A stretch of 64,000 nt of DNA from Humibacillus xanthopallidus (GTDB lineage Bacteria; Actinomycetota; Actinomycetes; Actinomycetales; Dermatophilaceae): the NCBI RefSeq assembly GCF_006717145.1, contig NZ_VFQF01000001.1:868001-932000 (forward strand), written 5' to 3'. A program made the translations under genes and the position numbers. Each line of letters begins with the position of its first letter. The first letter of the stretch is position 1. The notes beneath the pieces were generated by a model. It was not told the origin of the DNA. It ran no database searches and was given only the letters and a program-made list of their open reading frames with translations. Positions 35,755 through 44,935 of the stretch are shown in pieces.

Positions 35755-36081
35755 ATGTCCGGGAACACGTCCAAGAGGTACCCGCCTGAGCTGAAGGCTC
35801 GGGCGGTGCGGATGTTCGAGGAGATCCGCCCCGATCACGCCACCGACTGGGAGGCGATGACCAAGGTCGCGCAGTTGCTCGGGGTGAGCACCGCGGAGAC
35901 GGTCCGCAAGTGGGTGCGTCAGGCCCAGGTCGACCACGGCGCCCGTCCGGGTGTCACGAGCGAGGAGTCGGCCGAGGTGAAACGGTTGAAACGAGAGAAC
36001 GCGGAGCTGCGCCGCGCGAACTCGATCCTGAAAGCCGCGGCAGCTTTCTTCGGTGCCGAGCTCGACCGGCCCTCCCGCTGA
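35755..36081 (+). CDS. IS3-family transposase OrfA
   Basis: A 108-aa protein with the helix-turn-helix (YPPELKARAVRMFEEIR, VSTAETVRKWVRQAQVDHG) and leucine zipper (EVKRLKRENAELRRANSILKAAAAFFGAELDRP) of IS3 OrfA. It binds the element ends and, after -1 frameshifting, is fused to OrfB as the active OrfAB transposase. The shift window is the short overlap near 36025-36080. ATG preceded by GGAAGGTTGGAGTC. Confidence 0.9.
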   Translation: MSGNTSKRYPPELKARAVRMFEEIRPDHATDWEAMTKVAQLLGVSTAETVRKWVRQAQVDHGARPGVTSEESAEVKRLKRENAELRRANSILKAAAAFFGAELDRPSR

Positions 36082-36083
36082 TC

Positions 36084-37034
36084 GTGGAGTTCATGCGCGA
36101 GCACGCTGACCACCGTGAAGACAGTGAGAACGGTGGCCTGCGTTGGGGTGTCGAGCCGATCTGCGCTGTGCTGAGTGAGCACGGGCTGCCGATCGCCCCG
36201 TCGACGTACTACGCGCACGTGAACAAGCCGGCCACCGCCCGTGAGTACCGGGATGCGCTGTTGCTGAACGAGATCCGCCGTGTCCACGCCAGCAACTACG
36301 GGGTGTACGGGGCCAGGGAGGTCTGGCTCCAGCTCAACCGTGAGGGGATCCCGGTGGCCCGGTGCACCGTGGAACGGCTGATGCGCGAGGACGGCCTGAC
36401 CCGCGCGGTCCGGGGCACGGTCAAGCGCACCACCATCGCCGACCCGGCCAGCCCGCGGGCGCGGGACCTGGTCCGGCGTGACTTCTCACCGCTGGCTCCG
36501 GACCGGCTCTGGGTTGCTGACATCACGTACGTCTCGACGTGGGCGGGGTGGGTGTACGTCGCCTTCGTGATCGACGCGTTCGCGCGCCGGATCATCGGCT
36601 GGCGGTGCGGGACGAGCATGTCCACCCAGCTGGTCCTGGACGCCCTCGAGCACGCCGTGTGGACCCGTGAGCGTGAAGGCCGCTCACTGGATTCCGTTGT
36701 GGCGCATACCGATCGCGGGTCGCAGTACACGGCGATCCGGTACACCGAACGCCTCGCCGAAGCGAACATCGCGGCCTCGGTCGGCTCCGTCGGCTCGTCC
36801 TACGACAACGCCCTGGCCGAGTCGATCAACGGGCTGTACAAGACCGAGCTGATCAAACCACAAGGCCCGTGGCGCAGCCTCGACGCTGTTGAGTACGCCA
36901 CCGCGGAATGGGTCGACTGGTTCAACCACCGCCGCCTCTACGAGTACCGCGGAGACATCCCACCCGTCGACCTCGAGACCGCCTACTACGCTCAAACACG
37001 AGCCCAGCAGCAGCTGGAGCTCTCAAACCACTGA
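36084..37034 (+). CDS. IS3-family transposase OrfB (expressed by -1 frameshift)
   Basis: The rve-type DDE catalytic part of the IS3 transposase, in the -1 frame relative to OrfA. All three acidic residues are present: WVADITYVST (Asp), VAHTDRGSQY (Asp) and NALAESINGLYKTEL (Glu), with WFNHRRLYEY at the end. Homology begins slightly upstream at about 36065 (LPLIVEFMREH). GTG at 36084 is only a possible independent start. Confidence 0.9.
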   Translation: MEFMREHADHREDSENGGLRWGVEPICAVLSEHGLPIAPSTYYAHVNKPATAREYRDALLLNEIRRVHASNYGVYGAREVWLQLNREGIPVARCTVERLMREDGLTRAVRGTVKRTTIADPASPRARDLVRRDFSPLAPDRLWVADITYVSTWAGWVYVAFVIDAFARRIIGWRCGTSMSTQLVLDALEHAVWTREREGRSLDSVVAHTDRGSQYTAIRYTERLAEANIAASVGSVGSSYDNALAESINGLYKTELIKPQGPWRSLDAVEYATAEWVDWFNHRRLYEYRGDIPPVDLETAYYAQTRAQQQLELSNH

Positions 37035-37079
37035 GTCTCCCGACTCACCGGGGCGGTTCAGATCGAGGTTAAGTACGGC

Positions 37080-37400
37080 CTAGAGCGTGTCTGCTAAAGG
37101 TCCCGGGTCGTGTGGGCCATCGTGTGTGGCGCACTTCGTGGTGGCGTGATCTGTGACGAGTTGTGGACTGTCCTCGAACCGGTGGTGCCGCAGGACGCGG
37201 GTCGTCGGGGTCGGGCGTGGAACGACCACGGAGCGACGCTCGAGGCGATCGTCTGGCGTATCCGGACGGCTCGCCGTGGCGGGACCTGCCGGACGCGTTC
37301 GGGGCATTTGAGTCTGTCTGACAGCGGCTTCGGCTGTGGTCGACGGACCGACGCACGAGCGGAAGTTCGCCGCAGTGCGCGAGGAGGCCGGTTTGACGGA
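37080..37400 (+). pseudogene. IS5-type transposase N-terminal remnant
   Basis: The frame from 37110 encodes GVICDELWTVLEPVVPQ, RRGRAWNDHGATLEAIVWRIRT, the start of an IS5-family transposase. The expected continuation (DGSPWRDLPDAFGAFESV) is in another frame at about 37262-37317 and runs into a stop. GAGCGTGTCTGCTAAAG at 37083 could be its left terminal repeat. The catalytic core is absent. Confidence 0.7.
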
Positions 37401-37582
37401 CGTCCGAGTCGGAGCCCGCGGCTCGCATGATCTCCCACCTCAGGTCCCAAGAGCCCAATGGGCGGACACCCACATCCACACGCACAGGTTGACACCGTCG
37501 GACGGGTGGGAGGACCTTTGGAGAGCGTCCGCACGCGGTACGCGACCGCGGGTGTACCACGGAGGAGAGCCGAGGAGTTGCC

Positions 37583-38068
37583 ATGCCCTTTGACATTGCA
37601 CTGGCAGCAGCAGCGCTTGCGGCGGCCACACAGGGAGTCACTCTGTTCGACAAGATCGCGGACCAGGTCGTTCGCTTCAAGACTAAGAGGCCGCTAGCCG
37701 GTGAGCCACCGCAGCATCGCATGACGATCGAGGAGTCGGACGGCGAACTTGTCTCAAAGGTCCATGGGCACGAGGTTGAACGTATCACTGCCCGGGATCT
37801 AGTCCACCTTGATGCCGATGTGCTGCGACACATCAAGGTCTACGAAGAATCCATGCAGAACAATTACACACTGTGGGAGAAGGTCTATCCACAACTTCCG
37901 CTGAGCCCTCCCATGGAGCGGGCCAGACTGGAACTTCAACTCGCCCAGGTGACGGATGCGATCGGTGCTGACCTAAAGCACATTTTGGACTTCTTGGAGG
38001 ATGCGGGTTTGGGTCTCGACGATCATTATCGTTACGCCCGCGACCTCCTTGCCCCAACAACCGACTAG
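37583..38068 (+). CDS. Small protein of unknown function
   Basis: Start at ATG 37583 with GGAGGAG and GAGGAG upstream. The 161-aa product opens with an Ala-rich hydrophobic helix (FDIALAAAALAAATQGVTLF), then a charged middle and a helical C-terminus (MERARLELQLAQVTDAIGADLKHILDFLEDAGL). I do not recognise the family. The N-terminal helix may anchor it to the membrane. AT content and codon use are slightly less GC-extreme than for the tail genes, in line with a recently gained island gene. Confidence 0.55.
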   Translation: MPFDIALAAAALAAATQGVTLFDKIADQVVRFKTKRPLAGEPPQHRMTIEESDGELVSKVHGHEVERITARDLVHLDADVLRHIKVYEESMQNNYTLWEKVYPQLPLSPPMERARLELQLAQVTDAIGADLKHILDFLEDAGLGLDDHYRYARDLLAPTTD

Positions 38069-38146
38069 GGCCTGTTACGCAAGTCGTCGAGCCGGTAGTT
38101 GATGACAGCGACGTACACGGTCGCGGCGAAGCGGACGCGAGCTTTG
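38069..38146 (-). pseudogene. IS transposase C-terminal scrap
   Basis: On the minus strand this encodes RFAATVYVAVINYRLDDLRN followed by a stop, typical of the C-terminal end of an IS5-family transposase. Nothing upstream of it remains in frame. It may be the other end of the IS5-type remnant at 37080, with the 161-aa gene lying between. Confidence 0.55.
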
Positions 38147-38456
38147 CTTCATCTTCACCGCCACGGACGCACCGGCGAGGGCCAAGTGGGAGACCGACCA
38201 TCACAACATCTCCCGCTATGGCACCGTCACAGGCCGCCGACGCCTCAACGTGGCCGTGACGTTGGGTGGCGCACCGCTGCCCCCAAGCCTCGTCCGACCC
38301 AGACCAGTAGGACCGGCTTGCAGGCTTTCCGCCGACCCGCAAGGAAGAACGCTTTCTAGGGTACCTCGGGCTCGCTGATCGGAATCCCCTGAGTTGCGGT
38401 CGCCCGGCCATATATGGGACTGCTGACGATCTGATTGTCACGCGGGGTGTGGTGTT
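38147..38456. other. Gene-free stretch among IS debris
   Basis: About 310 bases with no convincing coding frame; the 86-codon frame at 38099-38359 overlaps the transposase scrap and has no family likeness. GTCACGCGGGGTGTGG near 38438 may be the terminal repeat of the IS3 fragment that follows. Confidence 0.4.
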
Positions 38457-38736
38457 TCAGGCCGCGTGTGCGGCGTGGTTGATGGTCTCAAACTCGATCG
38501 GGGTGAGCTTGCCCAGGGCGCGTTGGCGACGTCGGAGGTGGTAGGTCCGCTCGATCCAGGTGACGATGGCCAGGCGTAGCTCGTGGCAGGTGCGCCAGCG
38601 CCGCTGGTCGAGCACGTTCTTCTGCAGCAGGGCGAAGAAGCTTTCCATCGCGGCGTTGTCGGCGCTGGAGGCGACGCGGCCCATCGAGCCGGACAGGCCG
38701 TGGCTGGTCAGCTCGCGGACGAAGCGGCGGGAGCGG
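38457..38736 (-). pseudogene. IS3-family OrfB, C-terminal fragment
   Basis: The minus-strand frame encodes FVRELTSHGLSGSMGRVASS, DNAAMESFFALLQKNVLD (catalytic Glu), and RRRRQRALGKLTPIEFET at its end, the C-terminal ~95 residues of an IS3-family OrfB. Upstream homology ends at about 38740, where an IS30 transposase is joined. The two catalytic Asp residues are missing. Confidence 0.8.
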
Positions 38737-38779
38737 AACGGACCGGATTCAACCAGTGGAGGCAACACGGGCTTGTCTG

Positions 38780-39770
38780 CCCGACTCTAGATGCTCTTCC
38801 AGGGCCTCGGCCGGAGTCTTCCAGCCGAGGGTCTTGCGGGGCCTGGTGTTGAGGGCGTGGGCCACGGCTGGAGGTCCTCGGCGGACCAGCGTGAAAGGTC
38901 GGTGCCCTTCGGGAAGTACTGCCGCAACAGGCCATTGCCGTTCTCGTTGGTGGCTCGCTGCCACGGGCTGTGCGGGTCGGCGAAGAAGACTGGGATGCCG
39001 GTTTCGACCTTGAACTGGGCGTGCGCGGACATCTCCTTGCCACGATCCCAGGTCACCGACCGACGCAGCTGCTCGGGCAGCGTCGACATGGTCTCAGCAA
39101 GCCGGTTCTTCATCGTGATCGCGCCGTAGCCGGCCAGCGCCGGACCGTTCTTGACCGCCTGTTTGTGTCCCCAGCCCTCCTCGCGGGGGAGGTGAACCAG
39201 CATTGTGTACCGGGTGGTCCGCTCCACCAGGGTGCCGATGGCCGAGCGCTCCAATCCGATGATTAGGTCACCCTCCCAGTGCCCGGGCACGGCGCGGTCC
39301 TCGACCTCCGCGGGACGTTCGCTGATGAGCGCCTCAGGTGTCACGTGCGCCCATGCCTTACGGGTTGATCTGGCCCGCGGCGCACGCAGCGCGCGGCCGG
39401 TGCGCAGGCACAAGACAAGCTCGCGCTTGAGGGCGCCGCGGCCCTCGATGTACAACGCCTGGTAGATCGCCTCGTGCGAGATCCGCATGGACCGATCATC
39501 CGGGAAGTCGATCGGCAACCGGTTGGCAATCGGTTCCGGGCTCCACGCTCGCACCCACGCCCGGTCCTTGCGACGCGGCTTGTTCCGTCCTCCGGGCCCG
39601 TGACGACCGTGCCATCGGGGCGAGTGATCTGACCGGCGAGCCGGTTCTGGACGTAGGCGCGCAGCTGTGGGTTGCCCACCAGCTTCGCAGTCTTCGGTCG
39701 CCGCGCTTCCAGCTCGGCTTTCCAGTGGGCCACGGAAGGCTCGGTACTCGAGCTTTCCGCCGCCTGTCGC
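38780..39770 (-). pseudogene. IS30-family transposase, frameshifted and 5'-truncated
   Basis: The middle frame holds the IS30 DDE core: PGHWEGDLIIG (Asp), TWDRGKEMSAHAQF (Asp) and NENGNGLLRQYFPKGTDLS (Glu), with SHEAIYQALYIEGRGALKR before it. The C-terminus (VAHALNTRPRKTLGWKTP) continues in another frame after about 38870, and the upstream part (HWKAELEARRPKTAKLVGN, LAGQITRPDGTVV) lies in a third frame before about 39590. The helix-turn-helix N-terminus is missing at 39770. Three or more lesions make it dead. Confidence 0.8.
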
Positions 39771-39804
39771 CCATGGTGGTGCCGGTGCAGCGGAGTTACC
39801 CTTC

Positions 39805-40236
39805 TCAAGTCGAGTGGTTACTGGTCATGCCGTGTCGGATGGCGGCCAAAAGGACGTCGGTGTTGATGACCGACAGGCGTGTGAACTTGATGCAGTAGCC
39901 CGTGATGCTGGCCCGACCAATCGAGGCCCCGTAGGTGCGCGCCAGGTAGGTCTTGTCCTCGAGTCCCAGCACGTAGACCGAGATGCCCGTCGTGTTGGCG
40001 CTCAGGCCGATGCGATAGAACTCTCGCGCGGACCGGTCGGCGTAGGTGATGGTGTAGACGCCGTAGCCGATGTTGGGGTTGGCCACGACCTTGCCGTCGT
40101 CGTTGGTGCCGTCGGTGAACCACAGTTTGGCGTCGGGGAACTCCGCGAGCACCAGCGAGTGCAGCTGCCGGAGGTCGGTCTGCTTGGGTTCGGGTTGACT
40201 GGCGAGGTAAGCCTCGACCCGCTCTGGGATGTCCAT
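39805..40236 (-). CDS. DUF1801-family protein
   Basis: A 143-aa protein with the DUF1801 pattern: PERVEAYLASQPEPKQTDLRQLHSLVLAEFPDAKLWFTDG followed by alternating strands (YGVYTITYADRSAREFYRIGLSANTTGISVYV). DUF1801 proteins share the YdhG/YdeI fold and have no firm biochemical role. Complete and in the normal length range. It marks the return to chromosomal-type genes after the IS cluster. Confidence 0.75.
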   Translation of the reverse strand: MDIPERVEAYLASQPEPKQTDLRQLHSLVLAEFPDAKLWFTDGTNDDGKVVANPNIGYGVYTITYADRSAREFYRIGLSANTTGISVYVLGLEDKTYLARTYGASIGRASITGYCIKFTRLSVINTDVLLAAIRHGMTSNHST

Positions 40237-40476
40237 CTCGGCCCGATGCTAGCAACGGTGGGACGCCAAAGAAGCGGCGCGGACGACCACGGCTCAGGTC
40301 CGTGGTCGCGGCGTTGGGAAATCCGTGAGCAGCCTGGGCGTGTGGTGTTCGACCGGGATCGGCCAAGCTCAGGATGGGTGCGTCCTACCTTCGCTTGTAT
40401 GGCAATAGTGCGGTAGGGCGGCGGAGAGGGTCGGTCCCACCCTCGACGGATGTCTCCGCGGGTCAGCGGAAGACTC
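40237..40476. other. Intergenic, 3' of cysteine synthase
   Basis: 240 bases between two minus-strand genes. I see no gene. It must carry the promoter for the DUF1801 gene and any terminator of the cysteine synthase gene, but neither is clear by eye. Confidence 0.3.
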
Positions 40477-41391
40477 TCAGGCGGGGAACACGCCGCTGGA
40501 GAGGTACCGGTCGCCGCGGTCACAGACCACGAAGATGATCGTCGCCTCCTCGACCTCCCCGGCCACCTGCAGGGCGGTCCAGCAAGCACCGCCCGCGGAA
40601 ACACCTCCGAAGATGCCTTCTTGGCGGGCCAGCTGGCGGGCCGTCTCCTCGGCGTCGGTCTGGGCGACCTCCACGGTCCGGTCCACCGCCGAGGGGTCGA
40701 AGATCTTCGGCACGTACTCCGGTGGCCAGGCACGGATCCCGGGGATCTTCGAGCCCTCCGCGGGTTGTGCCCCGACGATCTGGACACCGGGGTTGCGCGA
40801 TTTCAGGAACCGCGAGACCCCGGTGATCGTGCCTGTGGTGCCCATCGCGGACACGAAGTGTGTGATCCGTCCGTCGGTCTGGCGCCACAGCTCCGGGCCC
40901 GTCCCGTCCTCGTGGGCACGGGGGTTGTCCGGGTTGCCGAACTGGTCCAGGACCCGGCCGCGGCCCTCCCGCTCCATCCAGGCGACGACGTCGCGGGCCT
41001 CTTCCATGCCGCCGCTCGCCGGGGTGAGGACCAGGTCGGCTCCGTACGCCTTCATCGTCTGGATCCGCTCAGTGGAGGCGTCCTCGGGCATCACAATGAC
41101 CAGTGGGTAGCCGCTGATCGCCGCCGCCATCGCCAAGCCGATCCCGGTGTTTCCGGACGTGGCTTCCAGCAGGGTGTCGCCGGGGGAGATCTCACCTCGC
41201 TCCTCGGCGCCGCGGATCATGCTGATCGCGGGCCGGTCCTTCACCGAGCCGGCCGGGTTGTTCCCCTCGAGCTTGGCGAGCAGCACGTTGCCGCGGCGTT
41301 CGTTCTCCAGCCCCGGAAGGCGCTGCAGACGCACCAGCGGGGTGTCGCCGATGACGTCCTCCAACGTGGAGTATGCCGGGGGCTTGCTCAC
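40477..41391 (-). CDS. cysM: Cysteine synthase B-type (O-acetylserine/O-phosphoserine sulfhydrylase)
   Basis: GTG at 41391 (VSKPPAYSTLEDVIGDTPLV) gives 304 aa, the usual CysM length; the longer frame upstream is unlikely. PLP-dependent fold-type II enzyme that makes cysteine from an activated serine and sulfide or thiosulfate. The PLP lysine is in NNPAGSVKDR (Lys51), the phosphate-binding TSGNTGIG follows at ~79-86, and GTTGTITGVSRFLK and GIFGGVSAGG complete the PLP pocket. The internal GxxDPSAVDRTVEV segment agrees with the CysM/CysK2 subgroup. It stands alone; other cysteine genes are not adjacent. Cytosolic. Confidence 0.85.
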   Translation of the reverse strand: MSKPPAYSTLEDVIGDTPLVRLQRLPGLENERRGNVLLAKLEGNNPAGSVKDRPAISMIRGAEERGEISPGDTLLEATSGNTGIGLAMAAAISGYPLVIVMPEDASTERIQTMKAYGADLVLTPASGGMEEARDVVAWMEREGRGRVLDQFGNPDNPRAHEDGTGPELWRQTDGRITHFVSAMGTTGTITGVSRFLKSRNPGVQIVGAQPAEGSKIPGIRAWPPEYVPKIFDPSAVDRTVEVAQTDAEETARQLARQEGIFGGVSAGGACWTALQVAGEVEEATIIFVVCDRGDRYLSSGVFPA

Positions 41392-41677
41392 GACCTGGAG
41401 CCTACGGCAGCGGTCGCCGGAGAACCGCAGCCGACCGCTCGACCTCCACGCATCCACCGAGTCCGAAGAGGTCCGCGAGGATGACGTTCGTCCGGGAGGC
41501 CGACCACACTTGCTCGAAGGTCTCGAGGAGCGTCCTATCGCCGCTTGACGACCGTGCCCGTCGCATCTTCCTCGCGCTGGCTTGGGCAGGCTTCGTCTGT
41601 TGCCCCCGCGCCGCGCACCGGCTGGATGTTCGCGCGTTCCTCGGCGGGACGAGCAGAACCAGGAGGATCCTGACCCC

Positions 41678-42259
41678 ATGGCAACCAGCACACCGCCGAG
41701 GAACATGGCCGTACCCCTGGCCGCGTTCGTCGCCGGCGCGGTCGTTGCCCTGCTCGTCGGGGTGTTCGGCAAGGTACACGACCCGACCCTGGCCGGCACG
41801 ACAACGTTCGGCTTCCGCACGGTCATCGACATGAAGGTCGTGCTGTCCGTGGTGATCGGAGTCCTCGCTGTGCTCCAGCTCGTCGGGGCACTCTGGATCT
41901 ACGGCAAGCTCGGCGCCCCCGCATGGGTCGGGACTGCCCACCGGATCTCGGGTGCGGTTGCGGTCGCGCTCATCATGGTGGTCGCGTATCACTGCCTCTG
42001 GGCGCTGGGCCTGGAGACCGGGACGTTCGCCTCCGGAGCACCCGTGCCAACCCGCACGGTCGTGCACGGGGTACTTGGCTGCGTCCTCATCGGCGCTGTG
42101 GTGATCAAGGTGGTGGCGGTCCGGTCACGCCACGCGCCCGGGTGGTTCCTGCCCGTGGCCGGCGGCCTGCTCTTCACCCTCGTCGTGGTCGTCGTGCTGA
42201 CTTCGGCCGTCTGGTACATAGGCGCCCATGGCTGGCCCGGCTCGGGCGGCTACGGCTGA
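41678..42259 (+). CDS. DUF6529-like multi-pass membrane protein
   Basis: ATG at 41678 with AGGAGG 12-17 bases upstream gives 193 aa; the frame is open further upstream without a good start. Four to five membrane helices: ~12-30, 50-72, 85-108, 122-144 and 154-178. Conserved-looking His residues lie at helix boundaries (TAHRISGAVAV, VVAYHCLWAL, TVVHGVLGCV and SRHAPGW), the layout of small cytochrome b561/DUF6529-type haem membrane proteins. Haem binding is inference. Gene is divergent from cysM. Confidence 0.65.
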   Translation: MATSTPPRNMAVPLAAFVAGAVVALLVGVFGKVHDPTLAGTTTFGFRTVIDMKVVLSVVIGVLAVLQLVGALWIYGKLGAPAWVGTAHRISGAVAVALIMVVAYHCLWALGLETGTFASGAPVPTRTVVHGVLGCVLIGAVVIKVVAVRSRHAPGWFLPVAGGLLFTLVVVVVLTSAVWYIGAHGWPGSGGYG

Positions 42260-42448
42260 GCCACACGCATACGACAGCGCGTGCTTCAGAACGCGTCCTT
42301 GCGCCGGCTGAGGGCGCGTCTCTGTCCCCGAGGAAAGCGGATCGGCTGCCAGTTCCCGAGCCCCAAGGGGTCAGTGGGGCCTCCGGAGATTGGTGGCAGG
42401 CTGCCGCGAGGGCTGTCCCATACGGCGCCGGACGCGCAGGATGGACAA

Positions 42449-42847
42449 ATGGCTCTCGACGCGAAGCGGCCGCCCGCGGCCGCACAAAGGTTCAACCAGG
42501 TCGCGGTGAAGGTTGCTGGCTGGAGGTGGTTCCCTCTCTGGGCGGCCGTCGAGCACCGCGGCCGCAGGAGCGGCCAGCGGTACACGACACCCGTCGCCGT
42601 CGCTGCCTCCACATCCGAGGTGCTCTACATCGGACTGCCATGGGGTCCCGGCACGGACTGGGTCCGCAATCTTCAAGCGGCTGGCGGCGGCACGTTGCGT
42701 TGGAAGGGCGCGTCCCATGCGGTGACCGAGCCAACGATCGTCGGACCCGAGGAACCTCTCGCCGCCGCCAAGACGCTCCAGCGGCAGATGTTGTCGCGAT
42801 GGAAGCTGGAGCACTTCCTCAGGCTGCGAATTGTGCGCGGCCTCTGA
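42449..42847 (+). CDS. DDN-like deazaflavin/F420-dependent oxidoreductase
   Basis: ATG at 42449 gives 132 aa. The product matches the nitroreductase/deazaflavin-dependent (DDN) family of split beta-barrels: W.. PLWAAVEHRGRRSGQRYTTPVAV, where the RSG loop and following strand bind F420, then YIGLPWGPGTDWVRNLQAAGG (the DW..N signature) and RWKGASHAV. These enzymes use reduced F420 to act on quinones or xenobiotics and are typical of actinobacteria. Complete. Confidence 0.8.
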   Translation: MALDAKRPPAAAQRFNQVAVKVAGWRWFPLWAAVEHRGRRSGQRYTTPVAVAASTSEVLYIGLPWGPGTDWVRNLQAAGGGTLRWKGASHAVTEPTIVGPEEPLAAAKTLQRQMLSRWKLEHFLRLRIVRGL

Positions 42848-43140
42848 AGGCTGCAGGCCACGCGCCTGACGACCACCGGATCTCTGGGGGCGGCCCGCCA
42901 GAGCAGTGCGCCGCCTCGTCAGCGTGGGCGTGCTCCGGGGCCGGTGGTAGAGCGTGGGCGAGTGCTGGTTGCCCCCAAACGAGGAGCATCCCGGCCCGCG
43001 AGTCACCCAGCCTCAGCGGCGCCTTCAACTCCGGCGAGGCCGCCCAAGGCCCCTACGGCCCCGCCCACTCGCCCTTCTCGGACGGCCCCCGCGCCGGTGC
43101 TTGTTATGACGGCAGTCGAGCGTCGAGGGCGCTGGACTCC
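42848..43140. other. Convergent intergenic region
   Basis: 293 bases between two convergent genes. No supported gene; GC-rich. Probably includes terminators for both genes, though no U-tract hairpin is obvious. Confidence 0.3.
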
Positions 43141-44517
43141 TCACTCGCAGACGAGGCCGTCGCTGTCGGCGTCTCGGTACCAGTCGTACTCGGCGTCCTT
43201 GCCGGCGTAGTAGGGGCCGTAGCCGGCCGCCTTCGCGGCCTTGCAGGTGCCGAACTGAGGATCCAGCGCGGCGGTGGGGGGCTGTGGAGGCCGCGGCGAG
43301 GTGGTGGGCTTGGGCGCAGGATTGGCTGGCTTGATCGTGCCGCCGCCGAGCGGGACGGCCTTCGCGGTCGGCAGCTTCTGGTTGGGGCAGGCCCCGAGGA
43401 TGCGCGCGATCGCGTCATGCTCGGCTGCCGTGACCCACAGCCGGTACTTGACCTTGACGGCGACCTGCCTGGCCACGTACGCGCACCCGGAGCTCTTGCT
43501 CGGTGGGAGCCATGTGGCTGCGTCGCCGTCGCCCTTGGCCTCGTTCGTGGGGCCGTCGACGGCCAGCAGGTTCAGCGGGTCGTTCGCCAGCGCAGTCTGC
43601 GCCGCGGGGTCCAGCTGCTGGGCGCCCTTCTGCCAGGCGTCGGACAACGCGACGACGTGGTCGATCTGCACCGCGGTGGAGGTGCTTTGGCCTCTGACGA
43701 ACGTGATCCTCTTGCCGGTGTACGGGTCCAGGAGGGTGCCGGAGGTGACCAGGCAGCCGTTGGTGCCGGCCTTGAGGGTGAAGCCCTTCAGGTCCCGGCG
43801 CAGGATGTCGTTGCGGGTGTCGCAGCCGTTGCGGTCCGTGTCTGCCCACGCCTGGCCGAACTGGGCGCGGGTGTACCCGCTCTTCGGGGCTCGGCCCTTG
43901 ACTGGCAGCTGCGCCAACGCGGCCAGCGCGGTCCCCTTCGCCCCTTGGGGGCTCGAAGTGGACGTCGTGGGGGAAGGCGCCGTGGTGGTGGATGTTGCGG
44001 GGCTCGGTGTCGTGGTCGCGGATGTCGCTGGGCTCGTTGATGATGGGGCCGGGATCTCCGAGGACGAGTCGCCCGATACCGCAAGTAGTCCTGGCTGCAT
44101 CGGTCCTGCGGTGGCGCCCGCGATGGCGAACAGTGCGAATGCCGCGCCGAGCGCGACACCGCCGCCGGCGCGGCCACGGAGCTGCGCCCAGTCGACGCGG
44201 CCGCGGACCAGAGCAATGATCGCGACGACGAGGACGTAGATGGCGGCCATGCCGAAGAAGCCGCCCACGCCGGAGCTGGCAGCGCCGAGCAACGCGGTCA
44301 GGACGAGGCCGCCCCATCCGAGCCAGCCCGACGCACCGAGCGACAGGATGCCCAGCACCCATGGGCTGCTGGGCTCGGTGCTTGCGCCTGCCGGCTGCCA
44401 GGTGCCCGCTGCGGAGGGGTCTGGTACGACGTGTGGGGTCCACTGGGTCCCGTCCCAGTACCGCTGGTTGCCCTCCGGGGTCGGGTACCAGCCCGCGGGG
44501 GGAACAGGCTCGCTCAT
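43141..44517 (-). CDS. Membrane-anchored GmrSD-C (HNH) nuclease-like protein with excalibur domain
   Basis: Start at ATG 44517 (MSEPVPPAGWYP). In the 458-aa product, residues 1-30 are a DUF2510 domain (PPAGWYPTPEGNQRYWDGTQW). Three hydrophobic helices lie at about 52-142, then a Ser/Thr/Pro-rich linker (~150-195). Next comes a GmrSD C-terminal/DUF1524-like domain with the HNH-type set QIDHVVALSDAWQKGA, NDPLNLLAVDGPTNEAKGD. The last 37 residues are an excalibur calcium-binding domain (CKAAKAAGYGPY ... DADSDGLVCE). The Ser/Thr linker and excalibur domain suggest the nuclease faces outside. Role may be uptake-DNA processing or exclusion of foreign DNA at the envelope; this is inference. Confidence 0.75.
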   Translation of the reverse strand: MSEPVPPAGWYPTPEGNQRYWDGTQWTPHVVPDPSAAGTWQPAGASTEPSSPWVLGILSLGASGWLGWGGLVLTALLGAASSGVGGFFGMAAIYVLVVAIIALVRGRVDWAQLRGRAGGGVALGAAFALFAIAGATAGPMQPGLLAVSGDSSSEIPAPSSTSPATSATTTPSPATSTTTAPSPTTSTSSPQGAKGTALAALAQLPVKGRAPKSGYTRAQFGQAWADTDRNGCDTRNDILRRDLKGFTLKAGTNGCLVTSGTLLDPYTGKRITFVRGQSTSTAVQIDHVVALSDAWQKGAQQLDPAAQTALANDPLNLLAVDGPTNEAKGDGDAATWLPPSKSSGCAYVARQVAVKVKYRLWVTAAEHDAIARILGACPNQKLPTAKAVPLGGGTIKPANPAPKPTTSPRPPQPPTAALDPQFGTCKAAKAAGYGPYYAGKDAEYDWYRDADSDGLVCE

Positions 44518-44935
44518 CGATCCGCCTTCTCGCATGGGTGTCTCGGTCGGTCACGCACCTGCGGAGGTTAGTGCCCCCCGGTGAGCTATCGGGTATGGGG
44601 TCTGGACAGATCCTCGCGCTCGAGTCCGCGTGGTCGGGGCCAGCTCGCGTTGGTGGCTGCAGCGGCTACGTCTACAGTCGAAGAGAGTCCGTGGCAGCCG
44701 GCCCGCACGCCGTTGCCGTCGAATGGATGGCCCTCAGGGCCGCGCGGAGTTGCCCCTAACCCGGAGGTCGCGTCACAACCGCCCTCCGGGCGACCCGCGG
44801 CGGTTCACTCCATGACCGAGCTTGGTGTAGTCGCGGGGGACTGACCGCCGAGAGGGTCGCGTGATGTCGCCGCAGAACGACCTGCTTCAGAGAGGTGGCA
44901 CCCCGCCGGAGCCGGCCGCCCCCTACCATCTCGTC
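44518..44935. other. Upstream region of lsr2
   Basis: About 420 bases. Several open frames exist but none has a recognisable product. It contains the lsr2 promoter, and GGAGG-like sites at 44762 and 44898 have no matching start. The gene start of lsr2 at 44936 has only a weak ribosome-binding site. Confidence 0.35.

Larger units (their letters stand above)
35704..37060 (+). mobile_element. Complete IS3-family element
   Basis: The ends are 27-bp imperfect inverted repeats, TGAACCGCCCCGGcatGTCGG at 35704 onward and its complement ending at 37060 (about 24 of 27 match). They enclose OrfA and OrfB of an IS3-family transposase in the normal overlapping arrangement. No clear target duplication flanks it. 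The element looks intact and possibly active. Confidence 0.9.

Noticed and set aside
38099-38359. 86-aa gene
   Set aside because: Overlaps the IS transposase scrap at its start and reads as low-complexity Arg/Pro/Thr sequence.
44700-44830. tRNA-like string CTAACCCGGAGGTCG
   Set aside because: It recalls an anticodon stem-loop, but acceptor and T arms cannot be paired around it.
44581-44844. 87-aa gene upstream of lsr2
   Set aside because: Three overlapping frames of similar quality and no homologous pattern; most likely the lsr2 leader.
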